Of a stretch of DNA of 64,000 bases, positions 46,786 through 56,162 are shown piece by piece. Position numbers and translations under genes: made by a program. The notes beneath the pieces were generated by a model that was not told the DNA's origin, searched no databases, and worked only from the letters and a program-made list of their open reading frames with translations. The number at the start of each line of letters is the position of its first letter. Positions within the stretch are counted from its first letter, which is position 1. The DNA comes from Symsagittifera roscoffensis. Taxonomy: Eukaryota; Xenacoelomorpha; Acoela; Convolutidae. Location: assembly GCF_963678635.1 (NCBI RefSeq), contig NC_087065.1, forward strand, positions 69,816,956-69,880,955, read 5' to 3'.

Positions 46786-47071
46786 TTTCTAGTTCGAGCT
46801 TCACTTTCTGTTCTATCCCTTTTGCCACCAATTTCTGTTGGACTCTTTTTAAAGCAACTCTCGCTGCTGCCCTATAGTCGATCTTGAAATCATCTGCCGC
46901 AGTCACTGGTTCAGGTTCACGCATTTCTTCAGTTACTGCCTGCATCTTCTTTGTTGCCAGCTCTTGCGGTTTCTCTTTTCTGCGTGCATCTGCTTCACTC
47001 AACAGGCGTGCCTTGCTGGCTTTCACACCCGATGAAGCTTCCTCGTGCCTTGGATGCTTGATGTCTGCCAC
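46760..47071 (-). CDS. Copy 2 linker after Gag zinc knuckle, charged
   Basis: A 103-residue Lys/Glu/Ala-rich frame, probably helical and disordered. Upstream in the same frame but across a stop lies the Gag zinc-knuckle cysteine-histidine sequence (47085-47125). It is presumably the Gag-to-protease linker. No domain recognised. Confidence 0.4.
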   Translation of the reverse strand: MADIKHPRHEEASSGVKASKARLLSEADARRKEKPQELATKKMQAVTEEMREPEPVTAADDFKIDYRAAARVALKRVQQKLVAKGIEQKVKLELENEKTQGKG

Positions 47072-47079
47072 AGCATATC

Positions 47080-48291
47080 AAAAGTGTGGACAATCCGATT
47101 TAAAATGACCCTCTAAGTTACAAAAAAAAACACCTGAGCCCGAATTTCGCCATTACTCCCCTCATGAAATCTTCATGATCGGCTTCTGACGCATCTTCAT
47201 CCTGGAGGCTGAAGCGCATCATTGCTTGGTGTCCTTGTACTCCTGAGCCAAAACGATTCAACAAGATTTCAAAGATCTTCTCAGCCGTGTCCCGCTGGTT
47301 TTGCTTCTTGGCAATCACGCAATTTAAGGTTGTCCCTTCCAGGTTGCTAGTGAGTGCACTGCATGCTTGCCTTTCTTTTAAGTCTTCCTCATCAAAATAC
47401 AGTTTTATGACTTCTCTCCAGGTATCTATACAGCCGTCAGTTTCGTCTTTATAGCATCTCGGTTTCTTAAATACTCTCCTGGACCTTTCGCTTCGTTCAC
47501 TGGTCCTAAATAACCTAAGCAGAAAAGTTTCTAAGGACCGGTTCAGAGGTTCAAATGTTGTAGCCATTGACGTTGCATCTCGTGAATGCCCTGCTTCAGT
47601 GGCATTGTCCTCCGATAGGAGCTCCGAATTTTCCTTCCTGTTTGAGTCGCTCTGACGATTTCTTGCCTGTTGCGGTTGATCTCTTCCCGCAGGCTTTCTC
47701 TCTCGACATGGACTGCCCTCTCAAGTTGACTCAATCTTAGGGACATCTGTTAGTTCTGTTCTCCCCTACTGTCCACTATGCTAGTCAAGGCCTCATCCTG
47801 TCGTCTACTAATGGCGTCTTTAGTGGTGGTTTCACCCTCTTGGTTCAAGGCATTTTCGTGCTAGTCGAGACTCGAGTCTTACCTCTATGGTTCGATGTTT
47901 CTTCACAATCCGCCTCTGGTTCCATTGGTGGGTTACTTGGCCCTGTGTTTCTGTTATTTCCAGGTTGCACCTCCGAATTTGTCATGATCACAAGCTCTCT
48001 TTACTGCTGTGATCCATCTACGGTCTTGTTTATTGTGTTGACCACCCCAAATCGGTCTGAAGAGCAATTTGCACTGTTGGTGGATGCTCTTTTTTCATGA
48101 GTCGAACTGATGAGGCTTAATTGAGATCCGAAGTCATCTTGTTCGTCATCGTCCTCCTTCTCTTCCTGGGTTTCTACTTCATCACCTGTACCCGTTCCCA
48201 TAGTAAATGGGAAAAAGTTTCCCAAAGTGTTCTTCACTCGTTCCGAAAACGAGGAGGACATTGCCGTTTTCTCGGTCATCCCATGCAACAT
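47080..48291 (-). pseudogene. Copy 2 Ty3/Gypsy Gag (capsid and zinc knuckle), broken
   Basis: Segment 48001-48291 is an acidic N-terminal stretch. Segment 47543-47746 is a heptad-like coiled coil. Segment 47118-47567 carries the capsid domain of the retrotransposon Gag family: C-DTWREVIKLYF, ACSALTSNLEGTTL, and a KIFEILLNRFG block. A zinc knuckle follows (C, Asn-Leu-Glu-Gly-His, C at about 47089-47125). A run of nine T on the coding strand (47122-47130) throws the frame out inside the knuckle, and one base fewer would give the standard CX2CX4HX4C spacing. Gag would form the virus-like particle. Confidence 0.75.
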
Positions 48292-49435
48292 GGTGTGTTA
48301 TCAGTGGGTGATCTTGTTGTCGCTATGTTTTCAGTCGAGATATAGGACAGTTCCGACATCTCCTCTCGAACTAGAGTCCCGGTGGAAGTGGCAAAGTTTT
48401 GGCCTTGTTCTACCGGAGTAGATTCACTTGCCAATCTTTCGTTCCCACTCCCTTCCGTTCTACGTCTCGCCCGATTCTAATCTCGGGCAGGGTCCGGATG
48501 GATCTCTACTTCTAACCTTGCTTTTTGGCCTTCGGAGGACTTTTGACTCCTGGTTTCAACCTATCACTTAGTTTAGGTCAATTTCCTCTAGATTCGTTTT
48601 CGATTTATCACTTCTCACTGCTTATACACTCAATTCGTTTACTCAGGTTTTTATTGTTTCACCACAGATAATAATAAAACAACACAATAAATACCAAAAA
48701 ATACACCTAAATAGTGACCACGAATCCTTCTAGGTACCACAGTACAGCGTTTATACAATTTATTCACAACAATTGATTATTGGTTATCAGATATGAAGCT
48801 AGCACAGACTCATGATATCAATATATCTAAAAGATGATATCAATATATCTAAAAGATAGTGTAATCACTACCCACTCAAAAACAATTTTTGAGGAATCAA
48901 AACCAAAAGTTGAAGAAAGGTAAAAATAATTTCAAGAAAGGTATGTGTTTTGTACTTTTGTCAGTCGCAATTCAATTTTCGAACTGGTTTCTAAAGAAAT
49001 AGCTTTCCCTGTTCAGTGCTGCACTAAACAGATGAAACTTTTAGGCAGTATTTTTCTCAAGTGGGCGTCTATTGCACCCACTGAGTCCTGTGTTACCTAT
49101 CTTCTTTCGGATTGCCCGAGCTAGACCTAATAAAATCCTCAAGGCAACGACTTTTCTAAAAATTAGTTTAGATTTTAATCCACGGAATTTAGTCTCGGAC
49201 TCTGTTTTCGATTAGACTTAGTGTCGCGAATCTCCGGGCTTAGACCTGTTTTGTTTTACTCTGGTCTTTTTTAAAAATTTTATATAAAGGCAAGTTATCA
49301 GTGCAGTCACTGGTTTCTAGCCTGACTCCTCAAAACCTAAAACTTTTCACTGTTTACCTTTAGTTCGTCTACTTAAGTTTTAGGATCCATACAACCACGT
49401 CTGTTCTCTTCTTATTAAGAATAAGATTTCCGGTA
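48292..49435 (-). promoter_or_regulatory. Copy 2 leader and possible promoter
   Basis: Non-coding region upstream of gag. On the minus strand TATATAAA (49286 down to 49279) is a candidate TATA box with gag about 1 kb downstream. A 23-bp tandem duplication (ATGATATCAATATATCTAAAAG type, 48813-48857) is present. I could not find a convincing tRNA primer-binding site or LTR boundary. Confidence 0.3.
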
Positions 49436-49800
49436 ACCTTCCGGATTGGCAAAATAGAACCCTTCCGGATTGGCAAAAAAGGGACCCTTCCGGATTGGCA
49501 AAAATAGGACGCTTCTGGATTGGCAAAATTGGAGCCTTTCGGAATTGGCAAAATAGGACCCTTCCGGATTGGCAAATCTAGGACCCTTCCGGATTGGCAA
49601 AAATAGGACCCTTCCGGTTTGGCAAAAACAGGACCCTTCCGGATTGGCAAAATTGGGACCCTTCCGAATTGGCAAAATAGGACCCTTCCGGATTGGCAAA
49701 ACTAGGACCCTTCCGGATTAGCAAAAATAGGACCCTTCCTAATTGCCCAAAAGAGGGCCCTTCCGGATTGGCAAAACTAGGACCCTTCCGGATTGGGACC
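49436..49800. repeat. Minisatellite, 24-26 bp unit GGACCCTTCCGGATTGGCAAAA
   Basis: About fourteen imperfect tandem units. Apparent minus-strand reading frames of up to 94 codons are artefacts of the repeat. Single units or parts recur outside the array, at 49847-49862, 49924-49935, 50463-50477, 51162-51176 and 51312-51320, and a related CGAGACCCTTCCCGAT at 27014-27030. The motif therefore belongs to the terminal or leader region of the large element, where it expanded. Confidence 0.92.
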
Positions 49801-52390
49801 CCTCCGGGTTTGTAAAAATAGCTTTTCGGGGCGTTTAACAATCAAAACCGAGACCCTTCCCGATACGGTCTCCGAGTCTATTATGCTTCATGAACTAACT
49901 AGGAAGGGTGTATTCCGTTCCTAGACCCTTCCAGATTGAAGCTAAGCTGCTTATTTGACAATTCTCCTTAACTGTGAAGGGTCTTATAACTAGCCTAGTA
50001 TCCACTCGACTCTCGTTTTCTGGGTTCCTTAGCCCTCCCTTTTTGTCGAGAACAGCGTAAAATTGCTTTATTCAACCGTTACTACACTTTGGTAGGGGTA
50101 TAAGGGATTTCAAAAAAATTTTTTAGGTCTGCCTTCACAAATTGGTTATTTTGCTAAATACAATCGTTAAAAATTTCTATGCTGACTTTTTGAGTAAGCT
50201 CACCAAATGTCTGATCTAATGAAGTCAAGATCAACTGGATTGGTCCAGTAGTTTCAAAGTTATTAACCAAAACGTCTTTTGTCTAAGGTTTAAAAATTTT
50301 CTCACTTATAGGTTCCGTCTAAAACTTTTTTTGCAATTCTTGTCTTATTGACCTAAAAATTTTTGATCCGAGCTCAGAAGGCCTATAGTCTTCTAGCTCA
50401 ATGCAAAAAACTCGATCTGAAACAATCCAGCTGAAAAAACTTGCCAAAAACAATGTTATTTGGACCCCTCCGGATTGACGAATTCACTAAATCAAACACG
50501 ACCCGGAAGGTTAATGGCAAACTGTTTTTAAAATCTGTCGATTCACTAGTGAACGTTGTCCGAAGAACAACTTTTATTGTTCTAACGCATGAATTTCTAA
50601 AAAAATTATTATTTTGTAGCGTTTCGTTTTTTCAAAAATCATGAAAACTTAGTTTTCGGTACCCAATTAATTCCAATCACGTCCGAACTAAAAATAACTG
50701 ATTCTTCCTATAATACTAGTGCAGTTAAGATGTAACTCACTAATTCAGCGCTTTTTTCCCTTTCAAAAAATATCTATATCTCATACATCGCGATTTGTGG
50801 GGGATCAAAACATCACTATTTTGACCCTAAAAACCGGTCTGTTTACTAGGTTTTTCACTGAAAAACGATATAGGAGTAATAATACAGGCAGTATAAATAG
50901 TAATACTAGTAATACTAGTAATATTATACGCCCGGGTTTGTTCAATATCCGAATTAAGGTGCTGAACTCGGAACTTCGCAACTCGGTGGAGGGTCACTTC
51001 AGTGCAGTCACTGTCGAGCCCCCCACAGATTTATATCATAATTTTTGTACCAAAAGGGATACAAAACTTGTTAATAATACCCAACAGACCGTTGTTAATA
51101 ATACCGTTCCTGCTACTCGTTGCACTGCTTGCCGGATTAGTCTTCCGCTCTCTTCCCAAGACCCTTCTGGATTGAATGCAAATTAGCATTACCGTGCTTA
51201 AAAACTCAATCAACCCTACAGTACAAGCACCAGAAACGGGCCATAATTTCGATCGTAACTATTTTGTTTGATAAAAATGCATGTAATAACAATATATCTA
51301 ACAACGCCAATCGGAAGGGTCGGATCACATTTCGTCTGGGGGGATGATTTCTACTGATTTTTCTTTTTTACTGTTGTTGGTTTTTTCGGTTATTTTTAAT
51401 GTTTTTGGATTTTTGTATACTTACAAGTGTTTTTGTTCATATAGCACTCAGGGAACGACGGGACTGCGAATCCCCCCACTCTTCCTATGTAACAGTCGCC
51501 TACTTCGGTCACATATGAGGCTTAAGAAAAATAGGCCCTATAACCATTGGCTCAAGAGTCAGGGATACTATCTCTTGTGTTTTTCTACCTCAAGAACGGT
51601 CGGAGCCAATTCGGTTCGCTTGCGACATGAGACTAGAACCCGTTAAAGCTTAAAGGCTACTACCAAAATATCTCCCCACTCTAGAAAATAAGAACGTCCC
51701 CATACTTAGGTCTCGAGATACCCAAAATACACGAACGCCGTTAAAAACAGGGTCGGAACAATCCGTTAAGTTACTTTTTATTGGACAGTGAAACTTTGAT
51801 CCATTTCAGATGGATCAACCTAAAACTCGCCTTATCTCAACATAACAATCATAAAACACACTCGAGAAAACTAAATTAGGAACTCACATGTTGACGCACT
51901 CGAGCACAAGGAGTAATTAAATTGATGAGCAAATCGAGAATTAAATAAGATAACTAGATAAGTTCAATACTGATCAGTTTTTATAACAGAAATAAGTTTA
52001 GACTCTAGAAGTGAAGTTTTTGTCTAAACCATTGGGACACTCAAGCTGTCCACCTTTCCGTTGAAGGTTCACTCTGGTTTTGTTCGAATAGTTGTACTCT
52101 TTTCTCGTGATTATCTCCCCTCCTATTTCAGGATAAGACGGCTCTACTCGTGTCTTATTTTGTATCTGGAAATTGCGAGTAGCAATTTCCTGCTGTTTTC
52201 TTAAGTATTTTCCCGCAATTGTAAATTCGGTTGTTCTGATTTTTCTCTTTATGTTTTCAGTTGGTGCGAGAAAACTGAGCATGACAGGCTCCATTCGAAA
52301 TTTTGAAAATTAAAACTTCACTCCAAAATCACGTATTTTTGTGTCCCTCAAGGTCAAACCTCCAGATATGACCGACTGGCACATACTCCC
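49801..52390. other. Inter-element region: terminal sequences of both large copies, no gene
   Basis: Lies between the 3' end of copy 1 and the leader of copy 2 and must hold their terminal repeats, but I could not define LTR ends. An AATACTAGT run (50905-50930) and a GTTAATAATACC repeat (51071, 51093) are present. Plus-strand open stretches (50719-51186, 51344-51646) match nothing known. Confidence 0.45.
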
Positions 52391-52819
52391 CGGACTCAAG
52401 ATCGATGTCCTCATCGCGTGCTGCCTCTGTCAGTGAATCCCCAGAAACCCGAGTGTCACTCAAGATACAGTGCCAGTGGTCATTTACAGAAGTTTGCAGC
52501 AGACTTAAGTTTATCTACCTTCCAAAATTCACAACCATATAAAATTTTCACACTATCGCTAAACAGCAATCAAAATCTGCACACACCTGCACCTATGAAT
52601 TCTCGCTTTTTAAACTGATAATTTAAAATTTTTATTGTCCTATTCAATCAGGAAACTGTCATGCAGCATTTTGATTTATATAATAGATATAGCATGTTAA
52701 TAACAATATCTCATTTGTTAAAATTTCTTTTTCGTGAACCCAGATTTCATCCGAGTTCACCCTCGAGCCCCCTCCCTCTCAAGACTCAAGACTCTAGAAT
52801 TTCCTTTTGAGCCACCGGC
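52391..52819 (-). other. Copy 1 3' untranslated region with candidate polypurine tract
   Basis: Follows the stop of the last polyprotein segment. On the minus strand GTCCGGGGAGTATGTGCCA (complement of 52379-52397) matches copy 2 at 27451-27467 and looks like a polypurine tract adjoining an LTR start (TG). Confidence 0.45.
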
Positions 52820-54721
52820 TCACCTCGTGTTCTTCGCCCTCGAGGTACCCGATCCAGATATATTTGACACTGTGATCTGTTTCAATAGTGCCTCTTCGTC
52901 ATCGGAGCTGATCACAATCTCCTCCCAAGCCTTCAGCTGTTCATAGGATCGCATCCACTCCCTTTGCTCTTGCAATCTCTTCACTTGGTTCGGTAAGCTC
53001 TTCACCTTTGACTCCCGGTTCAAACAGAAGGAATTGTGAAGACTCAGGCTTACATTCTTCGCCAGGTCCTCTTCTAGTGTCGACTCCCTCGCTCTAGTGT
53101 TGTTTCTGGATACTCTACCCACTCTTTTCCACCCCGTCGTGATCGCATTTCGATGGGTCAGCAGAGGTCTCTTGAAGGCATCTGGTCCTATCTCGGCCTG
53201 GAACTGTCGATATTCCTTTTGATGTTTCCTCATGTGATCCTTCGTCACCACGTATAACCAGGACGTTAACGTCGCGCGAAACCAAGGAAAGAATCTCAAG
53301 CGGCTCCACATGTGTCTGACTTCCATTGGTATGGCGAATACCTTGCATGCGGTCTCGAACAACTCAAGTCTCCTGCTGTAATCTATCGCGTGAATCGACT
53401 CTGCCGTTGGCGTCTTCAATTCCCGATACTTTGCTATATTTTCTTCCATCCATCGTAGAGCCAGCATCGTGCTCACCACCAAGATGGTCACCTTCTGCTG
53501 ATGATCGGGCAGTCCTAACGACCTGATTTCTTCCACATCCCAGATCAGGCAGAGATTGGCGTGGTCTGGGTACCACACTGTCTGCGCCAGACAGTGGCAT
53601 GGACAATCCCCGTGTGTGAGGTCGATGCTCCTAAGATTGCGTTCTCCCGAGGCTTCCAGGAGAGGCTCAAGTTCCATCATCTTCTCGTGTATCACGTCGA
53701 TCTCTTCCAAGTTTGGAGCACCAACAATGGGTTTCCCGATCACGTTTTGTCTCTCGTGGTCACTTGTATTTTCGCTCTCCAAACCTACAAGTTCTTCACC
53801 CCAGATTTCACTCAAGTCGTCCCTTTGTTCTTTCGGCACTGTTCCTCGGATCTTCCTCAACAGCTTGTGTGAATGATGTGACATCTGAGCCAGTCTTACA
53901 CATTTGGGCACTGAGAAGGCTTTGTCTATCAATACCCTCTGGCTGGACACTTCTACCATCGCCATGTGTAATGGATAGTGGCGGCCACATAGGTTGGCCA
54001 TCACTGACGCCACTAGGGACTTCGCATTTAGAGGCAGACCGTAGGCTTCGCTCATGGGAAATCCCATATCCGCTTCGAGTCCAACATTCCAACTCTTGAT
54101 TTGTTTTTGGGTCACTTGCAACACTCCGGGCCATGACTCCACGCTCAACGCGGTCACCAAGTGGTGTTCTGACTCTGGTCTCTCTAGTGACTGGAGACTG
54201 CACATTCTTGAGAAGAACCCCAGAGCTGTTGCTAGGTTCACCGAGGTACTCGCGTAACACTCAGCCACTATCTGTATCTCACTTTTCTCCCTTTCAGTAA
54301 TGTCTTCAAACCAGGTGACTAGGTCTTCTTTCTGGAAAGACTGTATCCTGACGCATGATCGTCCATCGCAGGTGTGTTCGCCATTCCCACACGTCGAGTC
54401 AAGACAACTGCCCGGCTCCAGCTTCTTTACCGACCCTGTTCCACTCGTCACCTCACTTGACTCCTTCACATGAGGCAGGATCAGCCTATGTACTATACTC
54501 AAGGTCGCCAAATCTTCATCCTCTGTCGGCGCTAATCTCACTCGATCCGTGACTTCCTCGATCAGGCTCGCATGGGGATGTGGACACCAGGAGGGCCTGA
54601 GCAATTTCCACACCACTCCCAGATTCGTGGTCAACATGCTGTTCCCGTTACCCATTTTTAGTTCCACTCTTTTACTTGAGCGTCGCACACTTATTGATTC
54701 CGGTGTTTTCTCGAGAATCAA
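52820..54721 (-). CDS. Copy 1 polyprotein, C-terminal third: 633-residue Cys-motif protein
   Basis: The largest intact unknown frame after the 803-residue one. A C-x4-C-x6-C-x4-C motif at residues 106, 111, 118 and 123 is spaced identically in copy 2. A PSWCP motif lies at 43-47. AFSVPKCVRLAQMS is near 270 and a Cys/His cluster (DCPCHCLAQ) near 380. A predicted helical region and the conserved LHNSFCLNR lie near 560, followed by an acidic SSDDEEA stretch. It starts without an ATG: the frame is open upstream into a GA microsatellite (about 54740-54755), where it parts from the preceding 311-residue frame. Copy 2 reads through this point, so the break here is a slippage mutation. Function unknown; a zinc-binding nucleic-acid or structural role is conceivable. 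Confidence 0.6.
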   Translation of the reverse strand: MILEKTPESISVRRSSKRVELKMGNGNSMLTTNLGVVWKLLRPSWCPHPHASLIEEVTDRVRLAPTEDEDLATLSIVHRLILPHVKESSEVTSGTGSVKKLEPGSCLDSTCGNGEHTCDGRSCVRIQSFQKEDLVTWFEDITEREKSEIQIVAECYASTSVNLATALGFFSRMCSLQSLERPESEHHLVTALSVESWPGVLQVTQKQIKSWNVGLEADMGFPMSEAYGLPLNAKSLVASVMANLCGRHYPLHMAMVEVSSQRVLIDKAFSVPKCVRLAQMSHHSHKLLRKIRGTVPKEQRDDLSEIWGEELVGLESENTSDHERQNVIGKPIVGAPNLEEIDVIHEKMMELEPLLEASGERNLRSIDLTHGDCPCHCLAQTVWYPDHANLCLIWDVEEIRSLGLPDHQQKVTILVVSTMLALRWMEENIAKYRELKTPTAESIHAIDYSRRLELFETACKVFAIPMEVRHMWSRLRFFPWFRATLTSWLYVVTKDHMRKHQKEYRQFQAEIGPDAFKRPLLTHRNAITTGWKRVGRVSRNNTRARESTLEEDLAKNVSLSLHNSFCLNRESKVKSLPNQVKRLQEQREWMRSYEQLKAWEEIVISSDDEEALLKQITVSNISGSGTSRAKNTR

Positions 54722-54723
54722 AC

Positions 54724-55659
54724 CTAGGCTAGGTCTCTCTCTCTCTCTACAGTGTCCATCTCCATTATCTTCTCTGTCCAGAACTTCAGCAGCTCCGCCA
54801 CCTCATAGTTTATGTGGGCACCTCCAGCTTCCAAGTCCAAGAAAGGGTTGTTTGCCATCCCCATCACTCCAGACACATACTGGTACTCTCCCTTTTTGTT
54901 GGGTTTCAAGTACTCTCCTGACGAAGCCAAGTTACGGTGAACGTCGTGTTTCTCCTCAAACTTCTTGTTGTAGAATCTCCGTATCTCATCTAACTTCCTG
55001 TGGCTCTCTAGAGATTGCTTAGAACCATCCTCCTTTTCTATCCCAGTACTCTGGTACACATTCAAGATGAATATGGAGACTCTCCTTTCCAGCGTCTTGC
55101 TTCCAATTGCTTTCTGGTGACATGCTAGGATGGTACTGTCAGTCATCATCGACATTGTCCACCTCAAGAAACAGGTAGCATCTTTCCTCCTTGCCAGACT
55201 CAAGCCTGAGCTATCCCTAGCAACGTGCTGCATCAGCATTCGATATACCTCTAGATTCTTGCCTCCCAATTTCAACTTATCGTACGAAGTCAGTGTCTCT
55301 AACTCTATCCCCAACAGGCTCCACGCGAACATCAGTTGTCCTGCGGTCCTAATAAAGGGATTCGCCATCAACGGCGATGCCGATGAGGATGTTCTCATCG
55401 CTTCTTCAAAATGATCTTTTAACAAGTTCTGCCAAAATCTCTTCAGTTGGCTCCCCAATTCCAATTTGTTGATATCAGCCTTCTGCTGGGTAGCCCAGTT
55501 GCGTCGTTTGCGTGACACTCCACTGTCGAGCTTCTTCAGGCAGTTTTCCAATTCCTGCAAAGTTTCGAGGGCCACCCGCCACGGTCGGGAGGTGTTCCTC
55601 GTTTTATTCTTCTCAAGAGGATTGCTAGTCACTTGCTTCCCAGTAGCCTCTGGTGACAT
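54724..55659 (-). CDS. Copy 1 polyprotein, middle segment, 311 residues
   Basis: Begins at an ATG overlapping the end of the previous segment by 31 bases. It is mostly helical and Lys/Glu/Leu-rich, with LARRKDATCFLRW near the middle and LDEIRRFYNKKF and NPFLDLE towards the end, all shared with copy 2. No known domain. It ends in the GA microsatellite. Whether it was ever a separate protein is open; the collinear and continuous copy 2 sequence at its 3' end argues for a polyprotein. Confidence 0.55.
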   Translation of the reverse strand: MSPEATGKQVTSNPLEKNKTRNTSRPWRVALETLQELENCLKKLDSGVSRKRRNWATQQKADINKLELGSQLKRFWQNLLKDHFEEAMRTSSSASPLMANPFIRTAGQLMFAWSLLGIELETLTSYDKLKLGGKNLEVYRMLMQHVARDSSGLSLARRKDATCFLRWTMSMMTDSTILACHQKAIGSKTLERRVSIFILNVYQSTGIEKEDGSKQSLESHRKLDEIRRFYNKKFEEKHDVHRNLASSGEYLKPNKKGEYQYVSGVMGMANNPFLDLEAGGAHINYEVAELLKFWTEKIMEMDTVERERDLA

Positions 55660-56162
55660 GCACCTTCCCCTCCTGTCTCATCTCCACTTGCTCCAGTCCG
55701 TAAGGTAGGTGCCCGGTATCTTCTTGTGGCAAACACCATCTCGTCTCCTTTCAGTGCGATGTGTCCTTCATTCACGATCATCCTGCCATTGTCCCACACC
55801 GGCAACTTGTTCTCCAGACCTGCCCGCTCAAGTGTTCTCAAGGCATCTCGCACCTCGAATTTCGGGGGCATCGAGCCTCTCATTTTCTTGGCTTGAGTTG
55901 TCCATGAATTTATTTTTGCATCGCTGGTATGAAAAAAGTTTGCTGCAGAGTAGCCGATGAAGAGGGGATCCCAGCCGTCGATGGACTCCCTCTGTTGTTC
56001 TTCGGTTGCTGCTCTCGCGAATAGGGACGGGACCACCAGGGAGCTGTTCATCCCCAGGTTCATTCTCCTCACTGTTGGAAACTCTGGAATGCTTGCTGGT
56101 AGGATTCCTTCTCCAATATCGCGTCTAGCTCCTTTTTCACCAGCTCGAAGCTTTTCTTCCAT
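55629..56162 (-). CDS. Copy 1 polyprotein, 177-residue segment
   Basis: Overlaps the 3' end of the 803-residue frame by 94 bases in another frame. It shares IPEFP--RR and DP-F-G--AA with copy 2 (32700-32900), where these residues follow the upstream part without a frame change. Copy 1 therefore has a frameshift at about 56100. Past residue 60 it is shorter than copy 2, which has a long charged insert. Unknown function. Confidence 0.5.
   Translation of the reverse strand: MEEKLRAGEKGARRDIGEGILPASIPEFPTVRRMNLGMNSSLVVPSLFARAATEEQQRESIDGWDPLFIGYSAANFFHTSDAKINSWTTQAKKMRGSMPPKFEVRDALRTLERAGLENKLPVWDNGRMIVNEGHIALKGDEMVFATRRYRAPTLRTGASGDETGGEGACHQRLLGSK

Noticed and set aside
49436-49800. CRISPR-like array
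   Set aside because: Units are contiguous without unique spacers, in a eukaryotic retroelement context with no cas genes.
49369-49841. Three overlapping minus-strand frames rich in a repeated Asn-Pro-Glu-Gly motif
   Set aside because: Pure translation of the minisatellite, equally open in several frames.
48292-52390. Clean LTR pair for the large elements
   Set aside because: Only short shared blocks (polypurine-like site, CCCTTCCCGAT motif) were found. I could not define matching ends or target duplications by eye.
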